Source: Nocardia macrotermitis (lineage in GTDB: Bacteria > Actinomycetota > Actinomycetes > Mycobacteriales > Mycobacteriaceae). From it: a DNA stretch of 64,000 bases. The position numbers were made by a program, and so were the translations under genes. Below, one piece after another: positions 16,787 through 25,763 of the stretch (positions within the stretch are counted from its first letter, which is position 1; each line of letters starts with the position of its first letter). The stretch lies in the NCBI RefSeq assembly GCF_009604405.1, contig NZ_WEGK01000002.1, positions 372,001-436,000 of the forward strand, read 5' to 3'. The notes under the pieces are model-generated. The model was not told where the DNA came from and searched no databases. It was given only the letters and a program-made list of their open reading frames with translations.

Positions 16787-19700
16787 GCGTGGAGAAGTGG
16801 GCGTGAGCTAGTTGCATGTCGTGCTCGCGGTCTACGCCTATGAAAGGCTCTTGGTAGGTGATGCCGGCTACGGTTAGGTCGGATTGGGGGAGGGGGCCTT
16901 TTTTGCGGTATTCGGAGGCTAGTTTGGTGGGGAGTTGGCGGCCGTTGGCGTCGTAGAGGGCTTCGCGTTCGTATTTTTGGAGGACGGGGAATTGGGTTCG
17001 GTAGATCGTGAGGAGTTCGTCAGCGGTGATACTCAGCATTACGGCGACAATGGCGTCGATTTCGATTAGGGCTTGGCGGCGGTCGGCGGCTTTGCGGAGA
17101 GGGGTGTGCCAGGTCCAGGTCGGTTCTATTGCGCCGAGTTCTGGCCTGTTCGGGTAGGTGGCTTCGATGTCCGGGACCCAGGAATCCTGTTGCCAGGGAG
17201 GGGTGTAGAGCTCGGACCAGAGAGGGGCATACGCCTGGACCAGGGAGTTCAGGCGGAGGGTGCGGAGGATTAGGTTAGGCTTGAGAGGGTGGTTTTGGGG
17301 GAACGGAAGTTGTAGCCAAGTGGAGGGTTTGATGTGGGCGTTGCCGATGACCTTGATCATGAAATCGGCGATGATCGAATGGCTGATTCCGGCCAGTTCG
17401 ACCAAGGCAAGATTGTTGTTGCGCAAGGTAAGGGAGTGAACCGCGTGTACATGGGCCGGACCCGGCGGGAGCAGTGCTGATTGGAGAGTACGGACGGTGG
17501 CGACGTCGCACATCTCGCGCCAGGCGAGGCGGAAGAAGTCCGAACTTGGCTCATCATTCCAGTGGGGGTATGCGGCGGTGTAGTCGGAGAGTGGGCGGGC
17601 TATCTGGTAGTTCGTGCGCGGAATAAAGTCTTCACAAATTTTTTCAAGGTCGACAGATGAGTAGTCCTTGTGGCTCTGCATAGTAGGGTTGGCTTGCTGA
17701 AATAGAGGGGTAGCCACCGTGAGATGTGGGCCTTGCAGGATCACATCGTTCCAACGGTCGGGAATAGCTGAGTGAGATTCAAAGTAACCAAGTTTGCGGT
17801 CACGGTCTTCCTCCCAACCGCGGGTCCATAGGAAGGTGACGTCGGTTAGACGTGGAGCGGCAGCGAACTTGTCCAAAACTTCAGCGCTAGAGCGGTTCAC
17901 TGGGTAAAGCATGCGAGATTCGGTGGGGGGTGTATCGGTCTCATCGAGTAGTGCTGCCCAGTCGGCGAGGACCCCTTCCTGGACATCGATGATGCGCTGG
18001 GCGTGAGGGCGTAAGTCCCAACGGCCATCGGGATCTTTGACGCCTGGCGTAGGACCGCCATCATCGTGACACAACGAACGGATTACAACATCGGGATGGT
18101 AAATCGCGGCAGCCTGTTTAAATTGGATTTCCTCTCGAGCGCCGTAAATATGGACACCGAATAGGCGAGTATTTCCAATTTCGGAGAAAATTTTCAATTG
18201 ATTATAGAACTGCCAATGCCGACGGAGCCGGTGATAACACTCCTTGCGCAAAACTTTCGCCCGCACTTCGGTGAAATGACTCTCAGGGTGGATGAGTGAG
18301 ACGATGCCGCGCGGTGAGGCTGATCGCCATGTTCGCTCCATGAAGCAGCGGTACAGATCAGGTTGCAGGCCGGTGAGTACAGGTCGGTCGACGCTGGATG
18401 CGACGTGTTGGTTCTGCCCGGCTTGTTCGGCGCGTTCGTTGAGCAGCGAATCGCGAATGACGGGGTCGGCCAACGCATCCTGCAACTTCTCGCGCTTCAC
18501 CTGCTCCGACGGCTTGTGTGCCAACTGCCACCACGGATCGAACTCCGCGAGCGCACTCGACTCGTCCCAGTCCGGCCGAACCCACGGTGGATTACCTACT
18601 TGCAGATCGAACCCGCCGCGCGCGAACACCGGCGCGAAGTCCAGCTCCCAGTGATGGAATCCTTGCTGATCAGCAATTCCCTTCGCCACATAGAGCCATG
18701 GGAACTGCTTGTACGCATGGCCGACGCTTTCGGCGCGGGCCAGGATGAGGTCGTTTTCCTCCGCGATGCCCAGTTCCTGCCAAGTGGCGTCTGCTGCGAG
18801 GCTGAGTTGGCCTCGGCGTTCGGCTCGGGTTTCCTGTGGTGCGACGCCGAGTAGGGCTTCGAGGCCGCCGACCCATGAATCCCAGTCCGGCGGTGCGAAA
18901 TCGGTGGTGAGTGGCCAGGACCAGAGTGCGCACCAGGCGTCCATTGCCCAGCGTAGGCGGCGGTAGGCGCCGTTGGGGTTGCCGAGGACCTCTTCGATTT
19001 GTTCGCGGGTTACTGCGGGGCGGTGGTCGATTGGGGTATGGCCCCAGAGGTGCAGGTCTCGGCGGATTTCGGATTCGGCGATGGTCAGGCGGCGCAGGGT
19101 GAAATCCCACAGGGTTTCGACTCGTTGTGCCAGTGCGCTCAGTCGTTTGATGATCGATTTGCTTGGAGTCTTCCGAATCTCGTTGCGCCACAGGCGAAGT
19201 TCTTCACGCTTCTCCTTGGCATAGGTTCGGGCCTCGGCGGTGTCCACGACTGCGCCCCAACCTTCTGAAGGCAGAAGGAAGTGGTGGATACCTGTGCCGA
19301 TTTCTTCGCCGAGGGGTACGTCCTTCGGGACTGCCTTCAGCCAGGCTTTTTTGGCGAGCTGGTTGGGTAGGTACACCGCGCGGCGGGCACCGATGAGAGA
19401 GTTGCCGCGGCGGAGGTGGAGGCCGAACCAGGGGGCCTGCAAGCCTGCGACCATGGTGTCCAGCCAGAGGGAGATTTCGGCCAACTCTACGGCGGTGGCG
19501 TTGAGGTCGACTCCGTACACCTGGTGAAGTGCGATGTGTGCCTTCACCTTTTGGAGTTCGAGCGGAACTTGGTCGGCATCGACTCGTTTGCCGAGTTCTT
19601 TCTCCTTGCGGGTGAGGTATTGGCGGGCGAGTTGGCGGACGGCCTCGATGGCGAATGCCCCTGATCCGAGAGCTGGCTCGCAGATGGTCAGCTGGAGGAT

Positions 19701-21359
19701 TTCGTCGGCGGTGGTGTAGGTGTCGTTCTGGTCGAGCAACTCTTCCAAGGCTTGGGAGACAACGAATTTCGTCAGGACCTCGGGGGTGTAGTACGACGCG
19801 GACTGTTGGCGTTCGCGGCCGGCGAGGCGGAAGACGAACTCGCCCTTGATGTGTACTACCGGTTTCAGTTCGTGGGTGTCGGGGTCTTCTGCGCGGACGA
19901 AGTCGGATTCGGCGAGGTGGTCGGCGCGGGTTACCGGGACCACCCAGGAGCCTTTTTCGGGGTCGCCGTTCTTGGCTACCTCGTACAGGTCTTCCTCGGC
20001 GAAGAAGCCCGTATACGACATCAGGCCCTCGTAGACCGCGCCGAGCTGGTTGATGCCGAGTTCGGCGTAGCTGATGAAGCCGCGGTCGGCGCCCTTGCGG
20101 GTTTTGGATTCCTTGGTGAGCAGGAGGTGTTCGAGGACTCGCTGAGTGGCTTCATTGCCGAGGCCGACCTTATCGATGAGCTCGGTTGCCTTGGAGGAGA
20201 ACAGGTCCGCGCGCAAGGAGTTGAATTCGAGGCCGGGGGCGGGATCGTCGAGGACGGTCTCTCGAACTACGGGGTGGTGGCCGATGTCTACGAGGTCGAA
20301 GAGTTTCTTCAACGATTCGTAGAGGTGGGTGCCGGTGCGGGCGCGGTGGGTGGAGAGTTCGGTGAGGGTGAGTTCGCGGAGGCGGTCGAGACCGTAGCCC
20401 TCCTCGTATTCGGCTGCGCCGGTGGGGAGTACCTGCATCTCGGGGGAAGCTTCCGCGTAGAGCAGGAACAGGATTCGGTACAGGAAGCGCAGGGAGTGTT
20501 TGGCGAGTTCGTTGCCGTCGATGCCTTCCATCGTCAGACCCTGCGCGGCGCGGCGCTGCACGACCTCGTTGGCGATGATCTCGATGGACAGGCGGATGCC
20601 CTCGCGCAGATCCTTGGAGACGCCGACCGTGTGCTTGACCGAATCCTCCAGGACGCCGGTCCACCAGATGTTGCCGTCGGCATCGGCCTTCAGTGATCGG
20701 TAGCCGAAGATGGCTGCGGTGCGGTCGATTTCGCCACCCCGGGCCTCGTGGCGGCGTTCGGCTACGACCAGCAGGTCCACGGCCAGGTATCGGCCCTCGG
20801 GCCAGCGATCGGCCTCGGCGAGCAGCAGCCACTGCCCGGCCTGGACCACGATGAACGCGGGCGCGTTGTCGGAGAGGAACGCGGCCGAGAGCGTCTTGGA
20901 CACCGATTCGATCGGCTTGCCATCCGCCACAGCGGGAGTGATGAGCAGGCCGGTCTCGGGGGAGAGCAGTTCTTCGAGAGTGGCGACCGGATCTGCTTGC
21001 AGGAACAGCACATTGGGAACATCGAGCAGTTGGGCGTTCGGAATTTCCAACACGGCGCCGGCGCGTTCGCTGCTGAAGGGAGTCAACTCGCCCTGGTAAC
21101 CCAGGGCGGCGCGCACCGCCGCATGCGCCTTGGAGGTGGCAAGGGGATCCTCGACCAGGCCGGCCAGGGTGGTTTGCAGGTCGCGGGCGGCCGACAGCAG
21201 GGTGCTGCGGACCGTGGAGCGGTTCTCCTTGGCCTCGGCGTCCCAGGTTTTGCGCAGTTCCAGGACCTTGCCGTGGAACGACTCCTTCACCGAATCGGTG
21301 GTGAAGTAGTGCTCGCTGATCCAATCCTCGCCGACGACGATGGAATCGAAGGAGGGCAT
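16764..21359 (-). CDS. Giant adenine-specific DNA methylase, Eco57I/PglX/DrmMI-like
   Basis: A 1531-residue N6-adenine methylase. The AdoMet motif CEPALGSGAFA is near residue 559 and the catalytic NPPW near 923, separated by an unusually long helical insertion. The first 500 residues are helical, and the last 400 look like target recognition. Size and layout fit the methylases of BREX (PglX) and class 1 DISARM (DrmMI). The ATG at 21359 has AAGGA 9 nt upstream; an in-frame GTG at 21365 overlaps the stop of the DrmD-like helicase gene. Bases around 17.2-18.3 kb are visibly more AT-rich than the rest of the gene, suggesting exchange of the recognition region. Confidence 0.85.
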   Translation of the reverse strand: MPSFDSIVVGEDWISEHYFTTDSVKESFHGKVLELRKTWDAEAKENRSTVRSTLLSAARDLQTTLAGLVEDPLATSKAHAAVRAALGYQGELTPFSSERAGAVLEIPNAQLLDVPNVLFLQADPVATLEELLSPETGLLITPAVADGKPIESVSKTLSAAFLSDNAPAFIVVQAGQWLLLAEADRWPEGRYLAVDLLVVAERRHEARGGEIDRTAAIFGYRSLKADADGNIWWTGVLEDSVKHTVGVSKDLREGIRLSIEIIANEVVQRRAAQGLTMEGIDGNELAKHSLRFLYRILFLLYAEASPEMQVLPTGAAEYEEGYGLDRLRELTLTELSTHRARTGTHLYESLKKLFDLVDIGHHPVVRETVLDDPAPGLEFNSLRADLFSSKATELIDKVGLGNEATQRVLEHLLLTKESKTRKGADRGFISYAELGINQLGAVYEGLMSYTGFFAEEDLYEVAKNGDPEKGSWVVPVTRADHLAESDFVRAEDPDTHELKPVVHIKGEFVFRLAGRERQQSASYYTPEVLTKFVVSQALEELLDQNDTYTTADEILQLTICEPALGSGAFAIEAVRQLARQYLTRKEKELGKRVDADQVPLELQKVKAHIALHQVYGVDLNATAVELAEISLWLDTMVAGLQAPWFGLHLRRGNSLIGARRAVYLPNQLAKKAWLKAVPKDVPLGEEIGTGIHHFLLPSEGWGAVVDTAEARTYAKEKREELRLWRNEIRKTPSKSIIKRLSALAQRVETLWDFTLRRLTIAESEIRRDLHLWGHTPIDHRPAVTREQIEEVLGNPNGAYRRLRWAMDAWCALWSWPLTTDFAPPDWDSWVGGLEALLGVAPQETRAERRGQLSLAADATWQELGIAEENDLILARAESVGHAYKQFPWLYVAKGIADQQGFHHWELDFAPVFARGGFDLQVGNPPWVRPDWDESSALAEFDPWWQLAHKPSEQVKREKLQDALADPVIRDSLLNERAEQAGQNQHVASSVDRPVLTGLQPDLYRCFMERTWRSASPRGIVSLIHPESHFTEVRAKVLRKECYHRLRRHWQFYNQLKIFSEIGNTRLFGVHIYGAREEIQFKQAAAIYHPDVVIRSLCHDDGGPTPGVKDPDGRWDLRPHAQRIIDVQEGVLADWAALLDETDTPPTESRMLYPVNRSSAEVLDKFAAAPRLTDVTFLWTRGWEEDRDRKLGYFESHSAIPDRWNDVILQGPHLTVATPLFQQANPTMQSHKDYSSVDLEKICEDFIPRTNYQIARPLSDYTAAYPHWNDEPSSDFFRLAWREMCDVATVRTLQSALLPPGPAHVHAVHSLTLRNNNLALVELAGISHSIIADFMIKVIGNAHIKPSTWLQLPFPQNHPLKPNLILRTLRLNSLVQAYAPLWSELYTPPWQQDSWVPDIEATYPNRPELGAIEPTWTWHTPLRKAADRRQALIEIDAIVAVMLSITADELLTIYRTQFPVLQKYEREALYDANGRQLPTKLASEYRKKGPLPQSDLTVAGITYQEPFIGVDREHDMQLAHAHFSTLAKASEG

Positions 21360-21361
21360 GA

Positions 21362-24247
21362 TCACTGATCCTTTTCGGGGACGATGACGAGCAGGGGACG
21401 TACCAATTGCTGTGTGGGAGCGAGGGATTCGGCCAGGCGCTGTTCTTCGAGGATGCGCTGGGACAGTTTCTCGACCTTCTTGCGGCTGCCGCTGAACAAC
21501 TCCAGCTGTTCGGCGCCGGTGTGCCAGCGGTCCGCGCGGCGCCGCCAGGCCGCCAGACGTTCCTGGGCGTTGGTGGTCTGCGCGTCGAGAACGACCTTCA
21601 TCGACTGCGCGGCCTCGCGGACCGCCACGGGAACGAGTGGTTGCAGCTGTTCCAGATCCCGCAGTGGCCCCGGATTCGAGGTGCCGGGGCGCAGGCCGGT
21701 GTCGGTGGTCAGGAAATTCAGGTTCTCGATCGGTTCGACCAGGCAGAACGCCGGATTCTCCGGATTGGGGAATTCGGCGGTCGAGAAGACCCGGGAGACG
21801 AGCTGGCCGCGACGGTTCATCAACGTGCCCATCAGCAGCACGGTGACCGCCTCGACCTCGCCGCGGATGGCGAAGATCTGGTTGCGGCCCAGGGCGCTGA
21901 GCGCCCGATCGCTGGCCCAGTCCAGGACCGGATGCAGGGGACCGAGGAAGTGCGCTTCCGGCCAGGTCGTCTCGTTGACGCCCTTACCCTCTCGCGCCGC
22001 ACGCAACTGGGCGTTGCCGACGGCGGTGCTGGTGGCCAGCAGCAACCGCTCCAGCACCCGGCCCTGGCTCAGATAGTTCTGCGGCAGCTGACCCAAGCGC
22101 TGTTTGAGGTCGCGAGGTGGAATCAGTTCGGCGATACCGTGATTGGTGTGCCGGGTCCAGCCCACACCACCGGCGGCCGGGTCGGCGTGCGGGACGTCGT
22201 GGAATGCGGCGCGGAACGCCTCGTCCAGGAAACCGATGTCGTCGGCGTAGAGGCTGTGGCGCGGTTCCTCGGGGAGATCGACCGGGTCGTCCTCGGTGAG
22301 ATCGAAGTCGGCGAAGAAGGCGTCCAGGTCGTCGCCCTCGGCAACCTCCTCGATCGTGCGCAGGTGGTCCTCGAGGGACGACTTGCGCGCCAGCACATCC
22401 CGGATCGCCGATTCCTCCGCTGCCACACTGTGTTTGCCCATCAGTGAGGCCACGTCACCGAGCGCGTCGTGCGCCTGGTTCTCGCGTTCGAGCAGGCGGG
22501 ACAGTACGCGCAGATCACCCGAGAACTCCGGGTCCGACGGTTGCAGGATCAGCGACGAGATCACCGGCGGATGTTTCTGGCCGTACCGGTCGACGCGGCC
22601 GTTGCGCTGTTCGATCCGGATCAGCGACCACGGGATGTCGTAGTGGATGAGGTGATGACACTGCGCGTGCAGGTTCACACCCTCCGAGGCCACATCGCCG
22701 GTGACCAGGACGCGGATCGGGGAGGTCTCCAATTTGAAGCTGTCGACGATCTTCTGCTGTTCGGTATCGGACAGGCCGCCGTGCAGCATCGCCACCGCGT
22801 CCGGTTTCAGGCCCAGGGCGATCGGCAGCAGATCGGTGAGCCATTTCAGGGTGGCGACGCGCTCGGCGAAAACCACTGCGCGAGTGCTGGATTTCGGTCC
22901 GATGCCGATCTCGCGGAGCCGGTCGATGAGGGCCTGCTGTTTGCCCGCGGACTCGGTGAACGCCTTGTCGTTCAGGTCGGCGAGCGTGTTCAAGGCCTCG
23001 AGTTCGGTCCGCTGTTCGGGCCCGTGTGGGCCGCCCTTGTCGCGAAGTGTGTTGCGGCGCTGGTTGATCGACTCGCGCAGTGCGGCGGGGGAGGACAGGA
23101 ATGCCTTGGCCAGCGTCCAGGGGAACAGTGCCTTGGTCTCACCGGAATAGGGTGAGCGTCCCGATTCCGGATGCAACCAGACCTGTGAAAGTTCCTGGGC
23201 AACAAGTTCTTCCACGGGTGACGGGGTGATCAGCCGGTGCACGGGTTCGGCGCGTTCGGCCCAGTCGCTGCCGACCTCGGCGGCGACTTCCGGATGATGG
23301 CGGTGGCGGCGGATCAGCAGCGATCGCACATCCTCCTTGGTGAACGAGTCGTCGGCCGCCACCGCCGTGGGGTCCAGCAGCCGCAGCAGTTCGGCGAAGG
23401 ATTCGTCGTTGCCGTTGTGCGGGGTGGCCGAAGCCAGGATCAGAGCCTCGGTATTGGGTGCCAGGATGCGGGCCAACTCGTTGTTCTGCGTGCCGACATT
23501 GGTCAGGTTGTGTGACTCGTCGATCACCACCGCATCCCAGTGCTGACGTTCCAGATGCGCCTTGTAACGCGGGCTTTTCAGGGTGTCGATCGAGATGATG
23601 GCGCGCTTGTAATAGGTGAACGGGTTGCGGGTCGCCGGCAGTTTCTGCCGGACCTTCTGGATACCTGCCGAATCCAGGCGCACGAACGGCAGCGCGAAAC
23701 GGCACCACAACTCGTGCTGCATCTGTTCGAGGACATGCCGCGGGGTGACGATGAGGATGCGTTCGCCGCGGCCGCGTCGCACCAGCTCCGACAGGATCAT
23801 GCCGATCTCGAGAGTCTTGCCCAGACCCACCGCGTCGGCCAACAGGATGCGGGGCCGAATATGTTGCGGGTCCAGAGCTTTCGCGACAGCGGCTCGCTGG
23901 TAGCCGAGTGAGTCGGCGAGCATGCGGGTCGCGACCGTCAGCGTCTGATCACCGTACGGGAACGGGGTCTTGCGCATCAGTGACTCGAGCCAGAGCCGGG
24001 AATCGCGATAGCCGGAAGACCCGTCGGGGACGATATGCGCCTTCGCCGGATCCAGCACCTCGATGTCGTCGAGACTGCGGTAGAAGGTCGCCGTGGTGTC
24101 GGCGACCAGTTCGGACAGCCCGCGCACCCGTAACAACCAGCCGTCGGACCCTTGTTCGGCCGAGGTGACCAGCCACTCCTCGTCGCGGACAACGACGATC
24201 GAGCCGGGGGCTACCTCGAAGGTATCGGGCTGTTCGGCGACGGTCAT
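21362..24247 (-). CDS. drmD: SNF2-family helicase, DISARM DrmD-like
   Basis: A 961-residue SF2 ATPase of the SNF2 group. The P-loop ADAVGLGKT is near residue 140, the DEAH-box equivalent DESH near 239, ASATPHNG follows, and motif VI RNGRVDRYGQ is near 549. The N-terminal 90 residues form a small beta-rich domain (WLVTSAEQGSDGWLLRVRG). This architecture, next to a giant adenine methylase, matches DrmD of class 1 DISARM. The ATG at 24247 is preferred because AGGAG lies 8 nt upstream; a second ATG at 24310 would add 21 Thr/Pro-rich residues. The stop meets the methylase start. Confidence 0.82.
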   Translation of the reverse strand: MTVAEQPDTFEVAPGSIVVVRDEEWLVTSAEQGSDGWLLRVRGLSELVADTTATFYRSLDDIEVLDPAKAHIVPDGSSGYRDSRLWLESLMRKTPFPYGDQTLTVATRMLADSLGYQRAAVAKALDPQHIRPRILLADAVGLGKTLEIGMILSELVRRGRGERILIVTPRHVLEQMQHELWCRFALPFVRLDSAGIQKVRQKLPATRNPFTYYKRAIISIDTLKSPRYKAHLERQHWDAVVIDESHNLTNVGTQNNELARILAPNTEALILASATPHNGNDESFAELLRLLDPTAVAADDSFTKEDVRSLLIRRHRHHPEVAAEVGSDWAERAEPVHRLITPSPVEELVAQELSQVWLHPESGRSPYSGETKALFPWTLAKAFLSSPAALRESINQRRNTLRDKGGPHGPEQRTELEALNTLADLNDKAFTESAGKQQALIDRLREIGIGPKSSTRAVVFAERVATLKWLTDLLPIALGLKPDAVAMLHGGLSDTEQQKIVDSFKLETSPIRVLVTGDVASEGVNLHAQCHHLIHYDIPWSLIRIEQRNGRVDRYGQKHPPVISSLILQPSDPEFSGDLRVLSRLLERENQAHDALGDVASLMGKHSVAAEESAIRDVLARKSSLEDHLRTIEEVAEGDDLDAFFADFDLTEDDPVDLPEEPRHSLYADDIGFLDEAFRAAFHDVPHADPAAGGVGWTRHTNHGIAELIPPRDLKQRLGQLPQNYLSQGRVLERLLLATSTAVGNAQLRAAREGKGVNETTWPEAHFLGPLHPVLDWASDRALSALGRNQIFAIRGEVEAVTVLLMGTLMNRRGQLVSRVFSTAEFPNPENPAFCLVEPIENLNFLTTDTGLRPGTSNPGPLRDLEQLQPLVPVAVREAAQSMKVVLDAQTTNAQERLAAWRRRADRWHTGAEQLELFSGSRKKVEKLSQRILEEQRLAESLAPTQQLVRPLLVIVPEKDQ

Positions 24248-24332
24248 CGACAGTGCTCCTGCGGGTCGGGGTGGGCGGACCAAACCAGTATCGGCGGTTG
24301 TGGACGTCATGTGACACCTGGATTCGGCCGGA

Positions 24333-24376
24333 TGTCGCTTCGGCTGGTGGCGGTCTTCGCGCCGACCGAAGCGACA
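24333..24376 (-). terminator. Hairpin between the DGQHR gene and the drmD-like gene
   Basis: Perfect 11-base inverted arms, TGTCGCTTCGG at 24333-24343 and its complement at 24366-24376, with a 22-base loop. It lies 26 nt after the DGQHR-gene stop in the direction of transcription and before the drmD start. It may terminate or attenuate transcription, setting different levels for the two parts of the arm. Confidence 0.4.
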
Positions 24377-24401
24377 CGCCGTCCGGTCGGCGCAATCGTT
24401 C

Positions 24402-25628
24402 TCAGACCGCTGATTTCAAGCCCAGCTCGGTCATCACTCGGTCTGCGGCATCGCGGACCGGGACACGAGTGGTTGATAGTTTGCCGTCCGCAGTCATGAC
24501 GTTCCCCCGCCAGATCAGTGCGTTTCGACGCCAATCGACCTGCGTCGCAAGCCTCCGGTACATCTCCTTTCGCCATACCGGATCCGGGCTCTTGCGGATC
24601 TCGTAGGCGACCCGTCCGATGACGACCAACCCGGTCGCGGTCATGTTCAGATACTGCTCTCGGAAGCTCGTAACCTGGTTCGCGGGCCCGCCGGTGATCG
24701 GCAGGGCACAGATTTCCCGCCACGGGTCCATATGCTCCGACAGCGAGTCGATCAAAGTGACCGCATCGGTCACGAACTCTTCACGTGCGGACTCGTCGGC
24801 CAACTGTTGGGCACTATGACGAGCGACCGAGTCCTCGGAGAGGGCGTAGTCGGCGAACAGCAGTTCCTTGACGAATTGCCGGACCTGGTTGAGCAGGAAG
24901 ACCGACTGCGAAGCCTTCGGCAGCGTCTTGGACGTGGCATCGATACGACCCCGGAAGAGCTGGGTCCGGTCGACCAGGTCGGCGAGGACACCATTGACCG
25001 GCTCGCGAGTGTTGTACACCGCAAGCAGACTCGCCGGAATCTGCTTCGTCTGTGCGGCATCCGCGAAGTCCTGGTGAATCCGCTTGAGCTCGTCTTCGAC
25101 GACTATCAACACCGCGAGGCTGTCGTCTTCGAAGCCGCAATCCAAATCGACCAAGCTGGGTACAGCGCCGCGGCCGGAGCCGTGGCCTTTGATCGCGGTG
25201 ATGCGATGCTGGCCGTCGGTGACGTAGAACCTGACATTGTCGCCGATCACCATGAAGCCCAGGCGGTTCTTGAAGTTGCCGCGCGGGACGTGCAGAGCGG
25301 GAAGTTGGCGGGCATTGAGCGTCACCGGCGGCAGGATGTAGTTCTCGGCGTTGTCGCGCACGTAGGCGTTGATGTTCTTGACGTGATCGGTCAGCAGCGG
25401 CCGGTTCGTCGTGTTCGCGGGATCGCCGCCTTTCTCCACCGATTCGGAGACGACCTGGCGGGTGAGAAAGGAATACGGGAACGATGTGGAGATCATGGTG
25501 CGCCGGCCCTGCTGGAAGACGGTGCAGGGGAACACCCGTGCCCCTGCCGCCGCGGCGTCGGCGGACGCGGCCTTCAGTGCGTTGTCGAGGCCGTCGTGCT
25601 CCATCAGCCCCATATGGTTGTCTGACAT
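24402..25628 (-). CDS. DGQHR-domain protein (DndB/DpdB-like)
   Basis: A 408-residue protein with the hallmark VTDGQHRITAIKGHG at about residue 135, which defines the DGQHR/DndB family. In the Dnd phosphorothioate system DndB is a regulator that binds DNA; in Dpd a related protein takes part in base modification. No dndCDE or dpdA is present here, so the role is open. ATG at 25628 has GGGGG 6 nt upstream; an in-frame extension to 25703 looks non-coding. It sits between the DUF6119 gene and the DrmD-like helicase, all on the minus strand, which suggests it belongs to that arm as regulator or DNA-binding subunit. Confidence 0.78.
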   Translation of the reverse strand: MSDNHMGLMEHDGLDNALKAASADAAAAGARVFPCTVFQQGRRTMISTSFPYSFLTRQVVSESVEKGGDPANTTNRPLLTDHVKNINAYVRDNAENYILPPVTLNARQLPALHVPRGNFKNRLGFMVIGDNVRFYVTDGQHRITAIKGHGSGRGAVPSLVDLDCGFEDDSLAVLIVVEDELKRIHQDFADAAQTKQIPASLLAVYNTREPVNGVLADLVDRTQLFRGRIDATSKTLPKASQSVFLLNQVRQFVKELLFADYALSEDSVARHSAQQLADESAREEFVTDAVTLIDSLSEHMDPWREICALPITGGPANQVTSFREQYLNMTATGLVVIGRVAYEIRKSPDPVWRKEMYRRLATQVDWRRNALIWRGNVMTADGKLSTTRVPVRDAADRVMTELGLKSAV

Positions 25629-25763
25629 GTGAAACCCCCTGAAACGGTAGAGATTCCGAGATCCGGTGGAGGATCTGTTCGATGATGGTTGAAGCTCGGA
25701 CATCGCTCTCTCGGTTCGTGGAGCGAAACCGTTACGCGCTGCGTGACACGCGATCCGGACGGT

